NCBI GenBank assembly: GCA_023387715.1
Contig: JAEWHQ010000232.1
Coordinates: forward strand, 1 to 7,957
Length of the DNA stretch: 7,957 nt
Direction of reading: 5' to 3'
Source of the DNA: Pseudomonadota bacterium
GTDB taxonomy: Bacteria; Pseudomonadota; Alphaproteobacteria; Rhizobiales; Rhizobiaceae
Below are positions 1 through 5,462 of the stretch, in pieces. The position numbers and the translations under genes were made by a program. Position 1 is the stretch's first letter. Each line of letters opens with the position of its first letter. The notes beneath the pieces were generated by a model. The model was not told where the DNA came from. It saw only the letters and a program-made list of their open reading frames with translations, and did no database searches.

Positions 1-191
1 GTAAATACCTGCAACAGATCTTTGCGGCCATACACGCCGACACCCTGACATTCACAATCGTGGATGAATACACACCAACCTTAATCACAGGCGGTGAAGG
101 GTTTCAGGCCATTCTCATGCCAATGCGTCCAGATAGCACTTTTGCAAAGCGTCTGCTGGATCGGCTGACAACGATGGAGATCGCGGCATGA
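1..191 (+). CDS. C-terminal end of a DnaN-like DNA polymerase III beta subunit (sliding clamp), partial
   Basis: The reading frame is open from base 3 and ends at the TGA at 189-191; the 5' part is outside the window. The 62 visible residues read KYLQQIFAAI..., then a strand pattern, then QAILMPMRPD. This matches the end of domain III of bacterial beta clamps, where an alternating strand-helix-strand fold finishes in the near-invariant MPMR motif that helps build the pocket for clamp-binding peptides. A clamp of this kind would tether a polymerase or another replication factor to DNA. Ordinary DnaN proteins stop one or two residues after MPMR, whereas this one continues for about 20 residues rich in Lys, Arg and Leu. 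It overlaps the next gene by ATGA, so it is the upstream member of the operon. Its place in an integrase-linked operon suggests a mobile-element clamp rather than the housekeeping dnaN. The family call rests on a short segment, so it is moderate. Confidence 0.68.
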   Translation, partial: KYLQQIFAAIHADTLTFTIVDEYTPTLITGGEGFQAILMPMRPDSTFAKRLLDRLTTMEIAA

Positions 192-793
192 CAAATCAAT
201 CAGTGTCACTGTCAGATAATCTTGTGCGCGACGCTCTTCAGACATGGAACACATCAATCGTAGAAAGTGGTAACGACTTCAATCGTATGAAGTCCACCCT
301 CACCGCGATCATGCCTCAGATTGTGCAAAAGTCCGACATCGAAACGGCAGCGTTAGACGCAGCAAAAACCAATCAGCTAAGACAAAACCGCCGCTATAAA
401 AAACTCTTACGCCGTTGCTCGCAACTCAACAATGCGCTCATAAAAGCCAAAGCCAGCAAGCCCGATAACATGGCGGCGGTACAAGCAGCCATCGACTCCA
501 TCATTATTCATGAAGAGGCGAATGGCTATGAATGGCGCGGCGAAGGAGGTGATTACACCCCAAAATCGCATGAAATAGCTATGCTTGCAGATTTCGGCCA
601 TGGCCTTATGGGCGTGATTGAAGATGCACTCCGCGCCCTATCTGCCGAACCAGCACAGGGCAGCTATTCCGTTACTGATGAGCTTCGGGATTTGCAGCAA
701 TCAATTCTTCAATCCAAAACGCTGGCCGACTTCAACGCCGTCAAAAAGACAGTTGAGGCACTCACTGGCCCGACCTCGGAGGCAGAGGTATGA
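188..793 (+). CDS. Hypothetical mobile-element protein, 201 residues, with central basic helical segment
   Basis: I do not recognise this protein. The ATG overlaps the stop of the clamp gene (ATGA), and GGAG at 176-179 lies eight bases before it, so the start is well supported. There is no signal peptide or membrane segment. Residues 50-90 are strongly helical and basic, with clusters such as RQNRRYKKLLRR, and could form a coiled coil or contact nucleic acid. Residues 108-145 carry a more conserved-looking block (HEEANGYEWRGEGGDYTPKS followed by a Gly-His-Gly segment) of aromatic and charged residues that could be a binding site. The C-terminal 45 residues look helical and acidic. Translational coupling to the clamp upstream and the winged-helix gene downstream suggests a shared role in replication or maintenance of the element; that is inference from position only. 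Confidence 0.75.
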   Translation: MTNQSVSLSDNLVRDALQTWNTSIVESGNDFNRMKSTLTAIMPQIVQKSDIETAALDAAKTNQLRQNRRYKKLLRRCSQLNNALIKAKASKPDNMAAVQAAIDSIIIHEEANGYEWRGEGGDYTPKSHEIAMLADFGHGLMGVIEDALRALSAEPAQGSYSVTDELRDLQQSILQSKTLADFNAVKKTVEALTGPTSEAEV

Positions 794-1281
794 GGCTGAC
801 CAAACGAGAGCAAACAAAAGCAGATAAGCTGCAAGCCATTTGTGAAAAATTCAATTCTGTCTATCCGGTTGGCACCGAGGTTCTTTTGAAAAAAGACGGC
901 CACGATGTGCCATTCCCAACCAAAACACGTAGCACGGCGCAAGTGATGTGCGGGCATTCAGCAGTCATTTGGCTTGAGAATGTTTCAGGATGCTATCTGC
1001 TCGACCGAGTAACGCCTACAAAACTCTCTAAAAACCAGCAGCGTATCTTGGGTTGTTATAAGGGCTTGGATGACGGCCAAGGATACCATTTTAAGGATAT
1101 TGAGACGCGCACCGGCTTGGCACGTGATGTTATCCGCCCAGCAGTTCGTCATCTTGCAGAGCTAGGATTTCTACAATTCTTTCTTAACGGGACTACCGAC
1201 GAAGGTGAGTTTTACGGCGCTGGATACGCCATCACCGCGCTAGTCCGTGAAACCTTGGCAGGAGGCAATATTGGAGCGTAA
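790..1281 (+). CDS. Winged-helix DNA-binding protein of mobile element, 163 residues
   Basis: The start ATG overlaps the previous stop as ATGA, with GGAGG at 778-782 seven bases upstream. The protein seems to have two parts. Residues 25-75 form a beta-rich segment (VGTEVLLKKDG, then GHSAVIWLENVSGCYLLDRV) of the kind seen in small SH3- or OB-like barrels. Residues 82-150 look like a winged helix-turn-helix: helix around 83-92, then FKDIETRTGLARDVIRPAVR as the turn and recognition helix, LAELGFLQFF leading into the wing, and a closing strand at GAGYAITALV. The pattern resembles MarR/GntR-type winged helices by shape only; no specific family is claimed. It could be the element's transcriptional regulator or an origin-binding replication protein. 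Its place between unknown genes and upstream of the integrase fits either. Confidence 0.78.
   Translation: MRLTKREQTKADKLQAICEKFNSVYPVGTEVLLKKDGHDVPFPTKTRSTAQVMCGHSAVIWLENVSGCYLLDRVTPTKLSKNQQRILGCYKGLDDGQGYHFKDIETRTGLARDVIRPAVRHLAELGFLQFFLNGTTDEGEFYGAGYAITALVRETLAGGNIGA
1260..1265 (+). promoter_or_regulatory. Perfect Shine-Dalgarno AGGAGG that fixes a TTG start
   Basis: AGGAGG lies inside the last codons of the winged-helix gene, five bases before the TTG at 1271. No comparable site precedes the in-frame ATG at 1247, so the TTG is the better start for the downstream gene. Confidence 0.75.
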
Positions 1282-1531
1282 GCCAAGCCGCTTCCAAAAA
1301 GCAATCAATCAAAAGATTGCAGTCAATGCGTCCACACTCACACGTGGACTGGATCAGCTTGCGCAAATAATTGCTACCAACGACGATTGGGCTGAAAAAC
1401 TGCTCCCATTATACGAACGACTAGAAAGTGAATTGGTCGTCATAAATAAAAGCAACTCTAAGCTTGATCTTATCCGCGCACGTGCTTCGGCGGCAGCACA
1501 ATCGAAGGATCATATGGCATCGCCATCTTAG
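1271..1531 (+). CDS. Hypothetical small helical protein, 86 residues, last gene of the element operon
   Basis: I do not recognise this protein. I start it at TTG 1271 because AGGAGG sits five bases upstream; an in-frame ATG at 1247 would add eight residues and overlap the winged-helix gene by 35 bases with no ribosome site. The protein starts MERKPSRFQKAINQKI and appears to be entirely alpha-helical: a basic N-terminus, a middle block (LTRGLDQLAQIIATNDDWAE), an amphipathic helix (LLPLYERLESELVVI), and a basic C-terminal helix ending in RARASAAAQSK. That layout suits a small adaptor or DNA-associated partner. Its last 62 bases are antisense to the end of the integrase gene, so the two genes converge and overlap. 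The 11-base overlap with the winged-helix gene implies translational coupling. Confidence 0.7.
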   Translation: MERKPSRFQKAINQKIAVNASTLTRGLDQLAQIIATNDDWAEKLLPLYERLESELVVINKSNSKLDLIRARASAAAQSKDHMASPS

Positions 1532-2852
1532 CCAAGCCATCAGCCTTCCACTTGAGTGAGCCGCCCTCACCATACTGAGGACGATCGATTGTATGCCCCA
1601 TAAGCATCATACGAAGCTCAGTATCCAATCCCGCATTTTTCATACGATCTTCAAATGAATGCCTAATTGAATAAATTTTATGGCTTGGCGTCTCAAGCAT
1701 ACCATTCAGACGAAAATGCTTCATCAAGACAGCTGATAGCGAATTTTCCTTATCATGATATTTAGGAAACCCTTTTGGGAAGCGCTTAAAAACTTCCAAA
1801 GCTACCCCAACCAGTGGAATTTGCCTTTCTGATGATTGCGTTTTGATATCCCTTGGATTCTCTGGATCATCAACAGCCTTAACCACAATAAATGGTATAT
1901 CGACATTTAGATGAATATTTTCCGGCCGGATATTACAAAGCTCTGAAGGCCGACAGCCAGTTTCAATCATAGCCAACATGATTGCCCGAGCCTCAGGGTT
2001 TAATCTCCCTAAATACGCAGGCGACATTATCGTATCTCGAATAAAATTATCCGAAAATGGTGGTCTAGTTTTTTTCTTTTTATCCGCAAAAGACAAACCA
2101 TCAAACGGGTTATCAAACCCTTTTTTACCTATGTACTTCATGTACGTGTCATAGATCACACGCATATTGCCGAGATCACGATTACCAGATGTTGGTGCCA
2201 ACGCCTTCTTACCAACTGACGGATTAGTGATTTTCTGTAACCAAAAACCATGCAGCTTCAATGCATCGGCACGATTAATATCATTGATCGCTTTGTCCTG
2301 GCACAGCGCTATAAAATTATTAACAGCACGCCTCTTTACCTTCTCCCACGATCCCCTCTGGGCGGGACTTTTAGACCTAAGTTCAACAGCACATAGTTCG
2401 GAAATATAAAGTTCCAAAACCTTAGATATTTTAATACCAGGTTCCTCATGCACCCCAAGCACTGCCCCAGCCATTGGTGCCGAGGTATGATTGGTCGATG
2501 CAGCCTGCAGACGAGATAAAATCTCAGCAGTAGGCATCGAATGAACTATCTGATCAACTGGCAAGTAAGTGAAGCTATTTTGCGCCGCCAAGCGACGAGC
2601 CTCTTCATACCGCGCAAAAGCGATATTCTCTTCAAAACCACTCCGAAGTGCCGCCCAAAGTTCATTATCAATCTTTTCATAATTATCACGCAGCTTTCTA
2701 GCGGCACCCAGATCATCTGTATGCAATGATTTCTTAATGGGAGAACTGCGCTTATCAAGTTCAGCTAGATCAGCTGGCACCTTGCGACGGTAATAATAGC
2801 TACCACGATAAAAATAGAGGTGCCGATCAAGATCACGAATGGGACGACGCAT
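1470..2852 (-). CDS. Tyrosine recombinase (phage-type integrase), complete, 460 residues
   Basis: The enzyme would catalyse site-specific integration and, with a directionality factor, excision of the element whose operon lies to its left. Residues 12-48 (YFYRGSYYYRRKVPADL and following) match the short N-terminal domain common in alphaproteobacterial integrases. About 135-250 is the SAM-like core-binding domain, and 265-445 the catalytic domain. Candidate active-site residues are Arg301 (TGCRPSEL), Lys337 (IKTQSSERQIPL), Arg397 in YSIRHSF, His420 (MLMGH) and the nucleophile Tyr427 in PQYGEG. The place usually held by the first His of the HxxR box is Tyr394, a replacement I recall in related integrases. 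The length and all the other motifs indicate an intact gene. The ATG is preceded by AAGGTAGG on the minus strand. The 3' end runs 62 bases into the convergent operon gene. Its 5' side faces the proposed attachment site, as is usual for integrases. Confidence 0.95.
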   Translation of the reverse strand: MRRPIRDLDRHLYFYRGSYYYRRKVPADLAELDKRSSPIKKSLHTDDLGAARKLRDNYEKIDNELWAALRSGFEENIAFARYEEARRLAAQNSFTYLPVDQIVHSMPTAEILSRLQAASTNHTSAPMAGAVLGVHEEPGIKISKVLELYISELCAVELRSKSPAQRGSWEKVKRRAVNNFIALCQDKAINDINRADALKLHGFWLQKITNPSVGKKALAPTSGNRDLGNMRVIYDTYMKYIGKKGFDNPFDGLSFADKKKKTRPPFSDNFIRDTIMSPAYLGRLNPEARAIMLAMIETGCRPSELCNIRPENIHLNVDIPFIVVKAVDDPENPRDIKTQSSERQIPLVGVALEVFKRFPKGFPKYHDKENSLSAVLMKHFRLNGMLETPSHKIYSIRHSFEDRMKNAGLDTELRMMLMGHTIDRPQYGEGGSLKWKADGLAKMAMPYDPSIVLPPKHVRG

Positions 2853-2879
2853 CAGAAGCCTACCTTAAATTGGAGCTTC

Positions 2880-2907
2880 TTTTTATACCCTGCAGGAAAT
2901 GTGTCAA
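2880..2907 (-). promoter_or_regulatory. Candidate integrase promoter
   Basis: On the minus strand a perfect TTGACA (2907-2902) is followed 16 bases later by TAAAAA (2885-2880); TATAAA (2887-2882) is a better -10 word but only 14 bases away. The start codon is about 30 bases further on. The -10 assignment is uncertain, while the -35 is exact. Confidence 0.5.
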
Positions 2908-2909
2908 TG

Positions 2910-2940
2910 GTGGTCTCTACAGTGGCCTCTTGGTGGCCTC
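2910..2940. repeat. Three phased direct repeats (GTGGYCTC) upstream of integrase
   Basis: GTGGTCTC at 2910-2917, GTGGCCTC at 2922-2929 and GTGGCCTC at 2933-2940 start 12 and 11 bases apart, close to one helical turn, so all three face the same side of the DNA. Read toward the integrase they are GAGGCCAC, GAGGCCAC, GAGACCAC, ending two bases before its TTGACA. This fits arm-type integrase sites, an excisionase array, or an activator or repressor site for the integrase gene; the sequence does not say which. Confidence 0.6.
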
Positions 2941-3030
2941 AAATTTGGGTGCGCCTTACTTACAACCTTTTCAAATATATGTTATAAATCAATAACTTAA
3001 ATTAAAACTATATCTAGACAATTAGATTCA

Positions 3031-3044
3031 TCTCGACCGCACCA
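3031..3044 (+). other. Candidate attachment-site core: 3' end of a tRNA-Leu
   Basis: TCTCGACCGCACCA reads as the last bases of a tRNA: seven-base acceptor strand CGACCGC, discriminator A, then CCA. From memory, rhizobial tRNA-Leu genes begin GCGGTCG and end CTCGACCGCACCA, which would pair and match here. No T-arm, anticodon arm or 5' half is present upstream, so this is not a tRNA gene. A bare tRNA 3' end beside an integrase is the usual signature of an attachment-site duplication. It would put the right end of the element here and the intact tRNA-Leu at the far left end, outside the window. The match is recalled, not searched. Confidence 0.55.
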
Positions 3045-3204
3045 TTCTCTCCTTACGAGGATTGAGAAAAAGCAATCAAAACAATATAAGAAATTAAATT
3101 TGCCTTTAAAGCCGCTCCTCACTCTGCAGCTTAAAATCACCTTTGATTTTATTGAGGAATTTTAATTAAGCCCCTCACCTTTTCATCTGCAATATCAGAT
3201 AATA

Positions 3205-3831
3205 TTACATATCAATCCAGTTTTGCTCGATATTTTCCTGCCAGCCCAGTTCGTGCAATAGGGGCGTATCGCTTTCAAATTCCGGCCAGCCGATGCAAAG
3301 ATAAAAACTGAAGCGCCAGTTTTCAGGCACTTCAAAAAGCTGCTCCATCGCGCCCTGATTTAAAATCGACACCATTCCCACTCCAAGCCCATGAGCGCGC
3401 GCCACCAGATTAAGGTTTTGAACCGCCATAGCCGTGCTTTGCTCCAAAGTTGAAGCCAAAGTTTGCCGCCCTAAGCCGTGGCCTTGTATCGGGTCGGTAT
3501 CCGTAAAAATTGCCAATTGTACTGGTGCAGTCTGAATTGCTTCCAGTTTAAGCTTTTCATATTGCGCCAGACGCTCAGGCTCATAAATTCCGGCGGCCTT
3601 CTGGCTTGATTGCTGAAAGTTTTCGTAAACAGCTTTGCGCATTGCAGGTGACTGCACCATAAATATACGCCACGGCCGCGAATTACCGACAGAAGGGGCG
3701 AGCTGAACGGCGCGCTGCAACTCCATTATCAAATGCGCTGGTACTGCTTCCTGCTTGAAATGGCGGACATCACGCCGCCAACGCATAATATCAATCAAAA
3801 CCTGCTGGTCAGCATCGGAAAATTGCATCAA
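3205..3831 (-). CDS. bluB: 5,6-dimethylbenzimidazole synthase BluB
   Basis: BluB is a flavin-destroying, nitroreductase-fold enzyme that uses O2 to fragment reduced FMN and make 5,6-dimethylbenzimidazole, the lower ligand base of vitamin B12. Family marks are clear: RWRRDVRHF at 17-25, APSVGNSRPWR at 45-55, GLGRQT at 119-124, GLGVGMVSIL at 148-157, YLCIGWPE at 177-184 and a closing GWQEN. Asp21 and Ser155 sit where the functionally important Asp and Ser of Sinorhizobium BluB (Asp32 and Ser167 as I recall) are expected, so it should be active. At 208 residues it is slightly short at the N-terminus compared with the rhizobial protein. Two adjacent Met codons (3831 and 3828) are possible starts and neither has a strong ribosome site. 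A general nitroreductase is the alternative, but the motif set and the presence of cobT and cobS 2-4 kb away argue for BluB. It is monocistronic and divergent from the nuclease gene. Confidence 0.92.
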   Translation of the reverse strand: MMQFSDADQQVLIDIMRWRRDVRHFKQEAVPAHLIMELQRAVQLAPSVGNSRPWRIFMVQSPAMRKAVYENFQQSSQKAAGIYEPERLAQYEKLKLEAIQTAPVQLAIFTDTDPIQGHGLGRQTLASTLEQSTAMAVQNLNLVARAHGLGVGMVSILNQGAMEQLFEVPENWRFSFYLCIGWPEFESDTPLLHELGWQENIEQNWIDM

Positions 3832-4016
3832 TAAAAACCATAATCAATTCATTGCTAGAGCGGCAATCATAACACCACTCATTTATCTAAAATAATCCCT
3901 ATCTCGCCCTCTTAGTCAGAGCAACAGCCTAAGGTCTCACTTTAAAATTATACCATTGCAAAAGTTCTATATTTGTTCTAAATTTAGCAGAGCGTCATTG
4001 TCCGGAGTAAGGCGTA

Positions 4017-4688
4017 ATGTCCAGACCACCTTATGGTCGTAAATACCCTACCCGCACATATCGAAAACAGCTGAAATCAAAACGCCGCCGCCCGCTCATT
4101 CTTGACACGCTTTTTGCTGTTCTCATTTTAAGCGGCATCGCTTTTCTCGTCAGCCGCATTCCGCAAACAACTGATTCAACACAAGAATGGACAGGCATTG
4201 CCACCATCATTGATGGCGACACAATCATTCTGCAACAACAGCGCCTTCGCCTGAAAGGCATTGATGCGCCGGAGATGAAGCAGACCTGCCGGATTGATAA
4301 TCAAGAACAAGCTTGTGGGGTCAGCGCCAAACAAGCGCTTCAGCAAAAAACAGCACGCCAGATCATTCACTGCACCAGCACTGCACGCGATAAATATAAA
4401 CGGTTTTTGGCAAACTGCTATCTGGGCCAAACCGATCTCAATCAATGGCTTGTCGAAGAAGGCCACGCTGTTTCCTATTATGATTATCCTGCGCAAGAAC
4501 GTGAAGCACGCATTAACAAACGTGGCATCTGGGCTGGTGGATTTGAGCTCCCGCAAGAATGGCGCAAACGAAATACAACGCAGGAAAATGACGATACAGA
4601 TGAAACCTATTTCGATTTCAAAGGTTTAATTCTCGTACTCCAACAAATCTATGAGAGATTATTCAACAGCGATGGAACTGATGAATAA
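4017..4688 (+). CDS. Membrane-anchored thermonuclease-family (SNase-like) protein
   Basis: The protein belongs to the staphylococcal nuclease family of calcium-dependent phosphodiesterases. A very basic N-terminus (residues 8-25) precedes one hydrophobic segment at about 27-46 (ILDTLFAVLILSGIAFLV), which should act as an uncleaved signal anchor and place the domain in the periplasm. The OB-fold domain spans about 58-176. Active-site positions seem complete: Asp68 in IIDGDTIIL, Arg78, Asp83 and Glu86 in RLRLKGIDAPEM, and Arg129 in DKYKRFLA. EEGHAVSYYDY and NKRGIWAG are further family marks. Cys91, Cys100, Cys119 and Cys134 could form disulfides if it is exported. A C-terminal tail of about 45 residues is acidic and then hydrophobic. 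GGAG and AAGG precede the ATG. A possible promoter is TTGCAA 3956-3961 with TAAATT 3980-3985. Its end overlaps the next gene. Confidence 0.9.
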   Translation: MSRPPYGRKYPTRTYRKQLKSKRRRPLILDTLFAVLILSGIAFLVSRIPQTTDSTQEWTGIATIIDGDTIILQQQRLRLKGIDAPEMKQTCRIDNQEQACGVSAKQALQQKTARQIIHCTSTARDKYKRFLANCYLGQTDLNQWLVEEGHAVSYYDYPAQEREARINKRGIWAGGFELPQEWRKRNTTQENDDTDETYFDFKGLILVLQQIYERLFNSDGTDE

Positions 4689-5331
4689 ACAAACGCAGCA
4701 ACAATTGATTACAACTCTATCGCATGAGATTGCGCAATGCCGCCTCTGCCATGACAATCCGCGCTATCCGCCTGCCATGGCGATGCCACCGCGTCCAGTT
4801 GCCACAATTTCCGCCACTGCCCCCATTGCTATTTGCGGTCAGGCTCCCGGCATGCGTGTCTATAAAACAGGTATTCCGTTCAATGATCCCTCCGGCGACC
4901 GCTTGCGCCAATGGCTCAATGTTACCCGTGAGAGTTTTTACAATCCTGACCATTTTGCCATCATACCGATGGGATTTTGTTTTCCCGGCTATGATAAAAA
5001 TGGCGGCGATCTGCCACCGCGCCGCGAATGTAAAGAGGTCTGGCATGACCGGATTTTTCCGCTGATGCCGCAGATCAAACTCGTAATTGTCATCGGCCAA
5101 TATGCGCAAAACTATCATTTAGGAAAAAGACGTCATAAATCACTGACCGAAACAGTGATGCATTGGCGGGATTTCTTTGAGGCGCCAGACGAAAACGGAC
5201 GCCGCATCCTGCCGATCCCTCATCCGTCATGGCGCAATAGCGGCTGGCTGAAACGCAATCCGTGGTTTGAGCGGGACTTATTACCCGAATTGCAAAAGCT
5301 CACGGCTGAGCTTTTGCCAAATCCAGATTAA
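4651..5331 (+). CDS. Uracil-DNA-glycosylase superfamily protein with probable 4Fe-4S cluster
   Basis: This is a COG1573-type member of the uracil-DNA glycosylase superfamily, which removes uracil or other deaminated bases from DNA. Motif 1 is GQAPG at 63-67, followed by TGIPFNDPSGDRLRQWL; motif 2 is HPSWRN at 191-196 before KRNPWFE. Cys30 and Cys33 (CRLC), with Cys110 and Cys127, give the CxxC...C-x16-C arrangement of iron-sulfur-cluster glycosylases. Motif 1 has Gln where classical family 4 enzymes have Glu as I recall, so the substrate range may differ from a standard family 4 enzyme. Numbering uses the ATG at 4651, which overlaps the nuclease gene by 38 bases. ATGs at 4672 and 4681 are also possible; none has a strong ribosome site, and the conserved part begins near residue 18. 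Coupling to the nuclease gene implies co-transcription. The last codons contain a terminator-like hairpin. Confidence 0.88.
   Translation: MRDYSTAMELMNKQTQQQLITTLSHEIAQCRLCHDNPRYPPAMAMPPRPVATISATAPIAICGQAPGMRVYKTGIPFNDPSGDRLRQWLNVTRESFYNPDHFAIIPMGFCFPGYDKNGGDLPPRRECKEVWHDRIFPLMPQIKLVIVIGQYAQNYHLGKRRHKSLTETVMHWRDFFEAPDENGRRILPIPHPSWRNSGWLKRNPWFERDLLPELQKLTAELLPNPD
5292..5317. terminator. Perfect 11-bp hairpin with flanking A/T runs inside the glycosylase 3' end
   Basis: GCAAAAGCTCA (5292-5302), loop CGGC and TGAGCTTTTGC (5307-5317) form a perfect stem ending 14 bases before the stop. The GC core is flanked by AAAA and TTTT, as in a bidirectional intrinsic terminator, although the T run is only four bases. 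It may end the nuclease-glycosylase transcript within the coding sequence or protect its 3' end. Confidence 0.5.
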
Positions 5332-5333
5332 AG

Positions 5334-5359
5334 TTCTACATATATAGAGAATAGTAGAA
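5334..5359. repeat. Inverted repeat TTCTAC/GTAGAA upstream of the Lrp-family gene
   Basis: TTCTAC (5334-5339) and GTAGAA (5354-5359) are separated by 14 AT-rich bases. The right arm continues as TAGAATTTATTTGCTG (5355-5370), which resembles the E. coli Lrp box (YAG...CTR with an AT core) with one extra base. It could be an operator for the downstream regulator, or a weak second terminator after the glycosylase gene. Confidence 0.35.
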
Positions 5360-5376
5360 TTTATTTGCTGTTCTTT

Positions 5377-5405
5377 TTGCCTTATGCTCTCCATAAGAGT
5401 ATCAG
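5377..5405 (+). promoter_or_regulatory. Candidate promoter with operator-like palindrome for the Lrp-family gene
   Basis: TTGCCT (5377-5382) and TATCAG (5400-5405) are 17 bases apart. The space between them is almost filled by the palindrome CTTATG-ctctc-CATAAG (5381-5397). A palindrome between -35 and -10 is a classic place for repression, so autoregulation is plausible. Both promoter words match consensus at only four of six positions. Confidence 0.4.
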
Positions 5406-5462
5406 GTTTCAAAGAAACTGCACAAATGATAATATGGGTTTCGTTTAAGGGAAATTGAGCGC

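Larger units (their letters stand above)
2853..3204. other. Non-coding junction between integrase and chromosomal bluB
   Basis: This 350-base gap holds no convincing gene on either strand. From left to right it contains the integrase leader and promoter, the three GTGGYCTC repeats, an AT-rich stretch (about 2960-3025) as often seen beside attachment sites, the tRNA-Leu-like 3' end at 3031-3044, and a chromosomal tail with two weak inverted repeats: AAAATCA/TGATTTT at 3133-3150 with a four-base loop, and ATCTG/CAGAT at 3185-3200 just past the bluB stop. Neither hairpin has a proper T-run on the bluB strand, so I do not call a terminator. Confidence 0.7.

Noticed and set aside
1470..2852. Degenerate or frameshifted integrase
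   Set aside because: The frame is uninterrupted and the Arg, Lys, Arg, His and Tyr catalytic positions are in order. The single unusual Tyr at the HxxR box is compatible with activity.
2854..2880. AGAAGC/GCTTCT inverted repeat followed by a T run, resembling a plus-strand terminator
   Set aside because: The stem is only six pairs with a 15-base loop, and no plus-strand gene ends nearby. It may affect the integrase leader, but the evidence is thin.
2919..2928. GCCACTGTA on the minus strand, similar to a short word found in cobalamin riboswitches
   Set aside because: The surrounding sequence lacks the rest of the B12-box and its stems; the word belongs to the direct-repeat array and lies in front of an integrase, not a B12 gene.
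3021..3044. A complete tRNA gene ending at the CCA
   Set aside because: The bases before CGACCGC do not form a T-arm with a TTCRA loop, and no anticodon or D-arm exists upstream. Only the 3' end is present.
3092..3110. Possible CtrA box (TTAA-N-TTAA) in the AT-rich junction
   Set aside because: The spacing between the TTAA halves is eight rather than seven, and the region is so AT-rich that such matches are expected.
3832..4016. Possible cobalamin riboswitch upstream of bluB
   Set aside because: The 185-base gap shows no B12-box, no extended stem set and no attenuator, and it must also hold the nuclease promoter.
4176..4556. Minus-strand open frame of 126 codons inside the thermonuclease gene
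   Set aside because: It overlaps the catalytic region of the nuclease gene and has no family features of its own.
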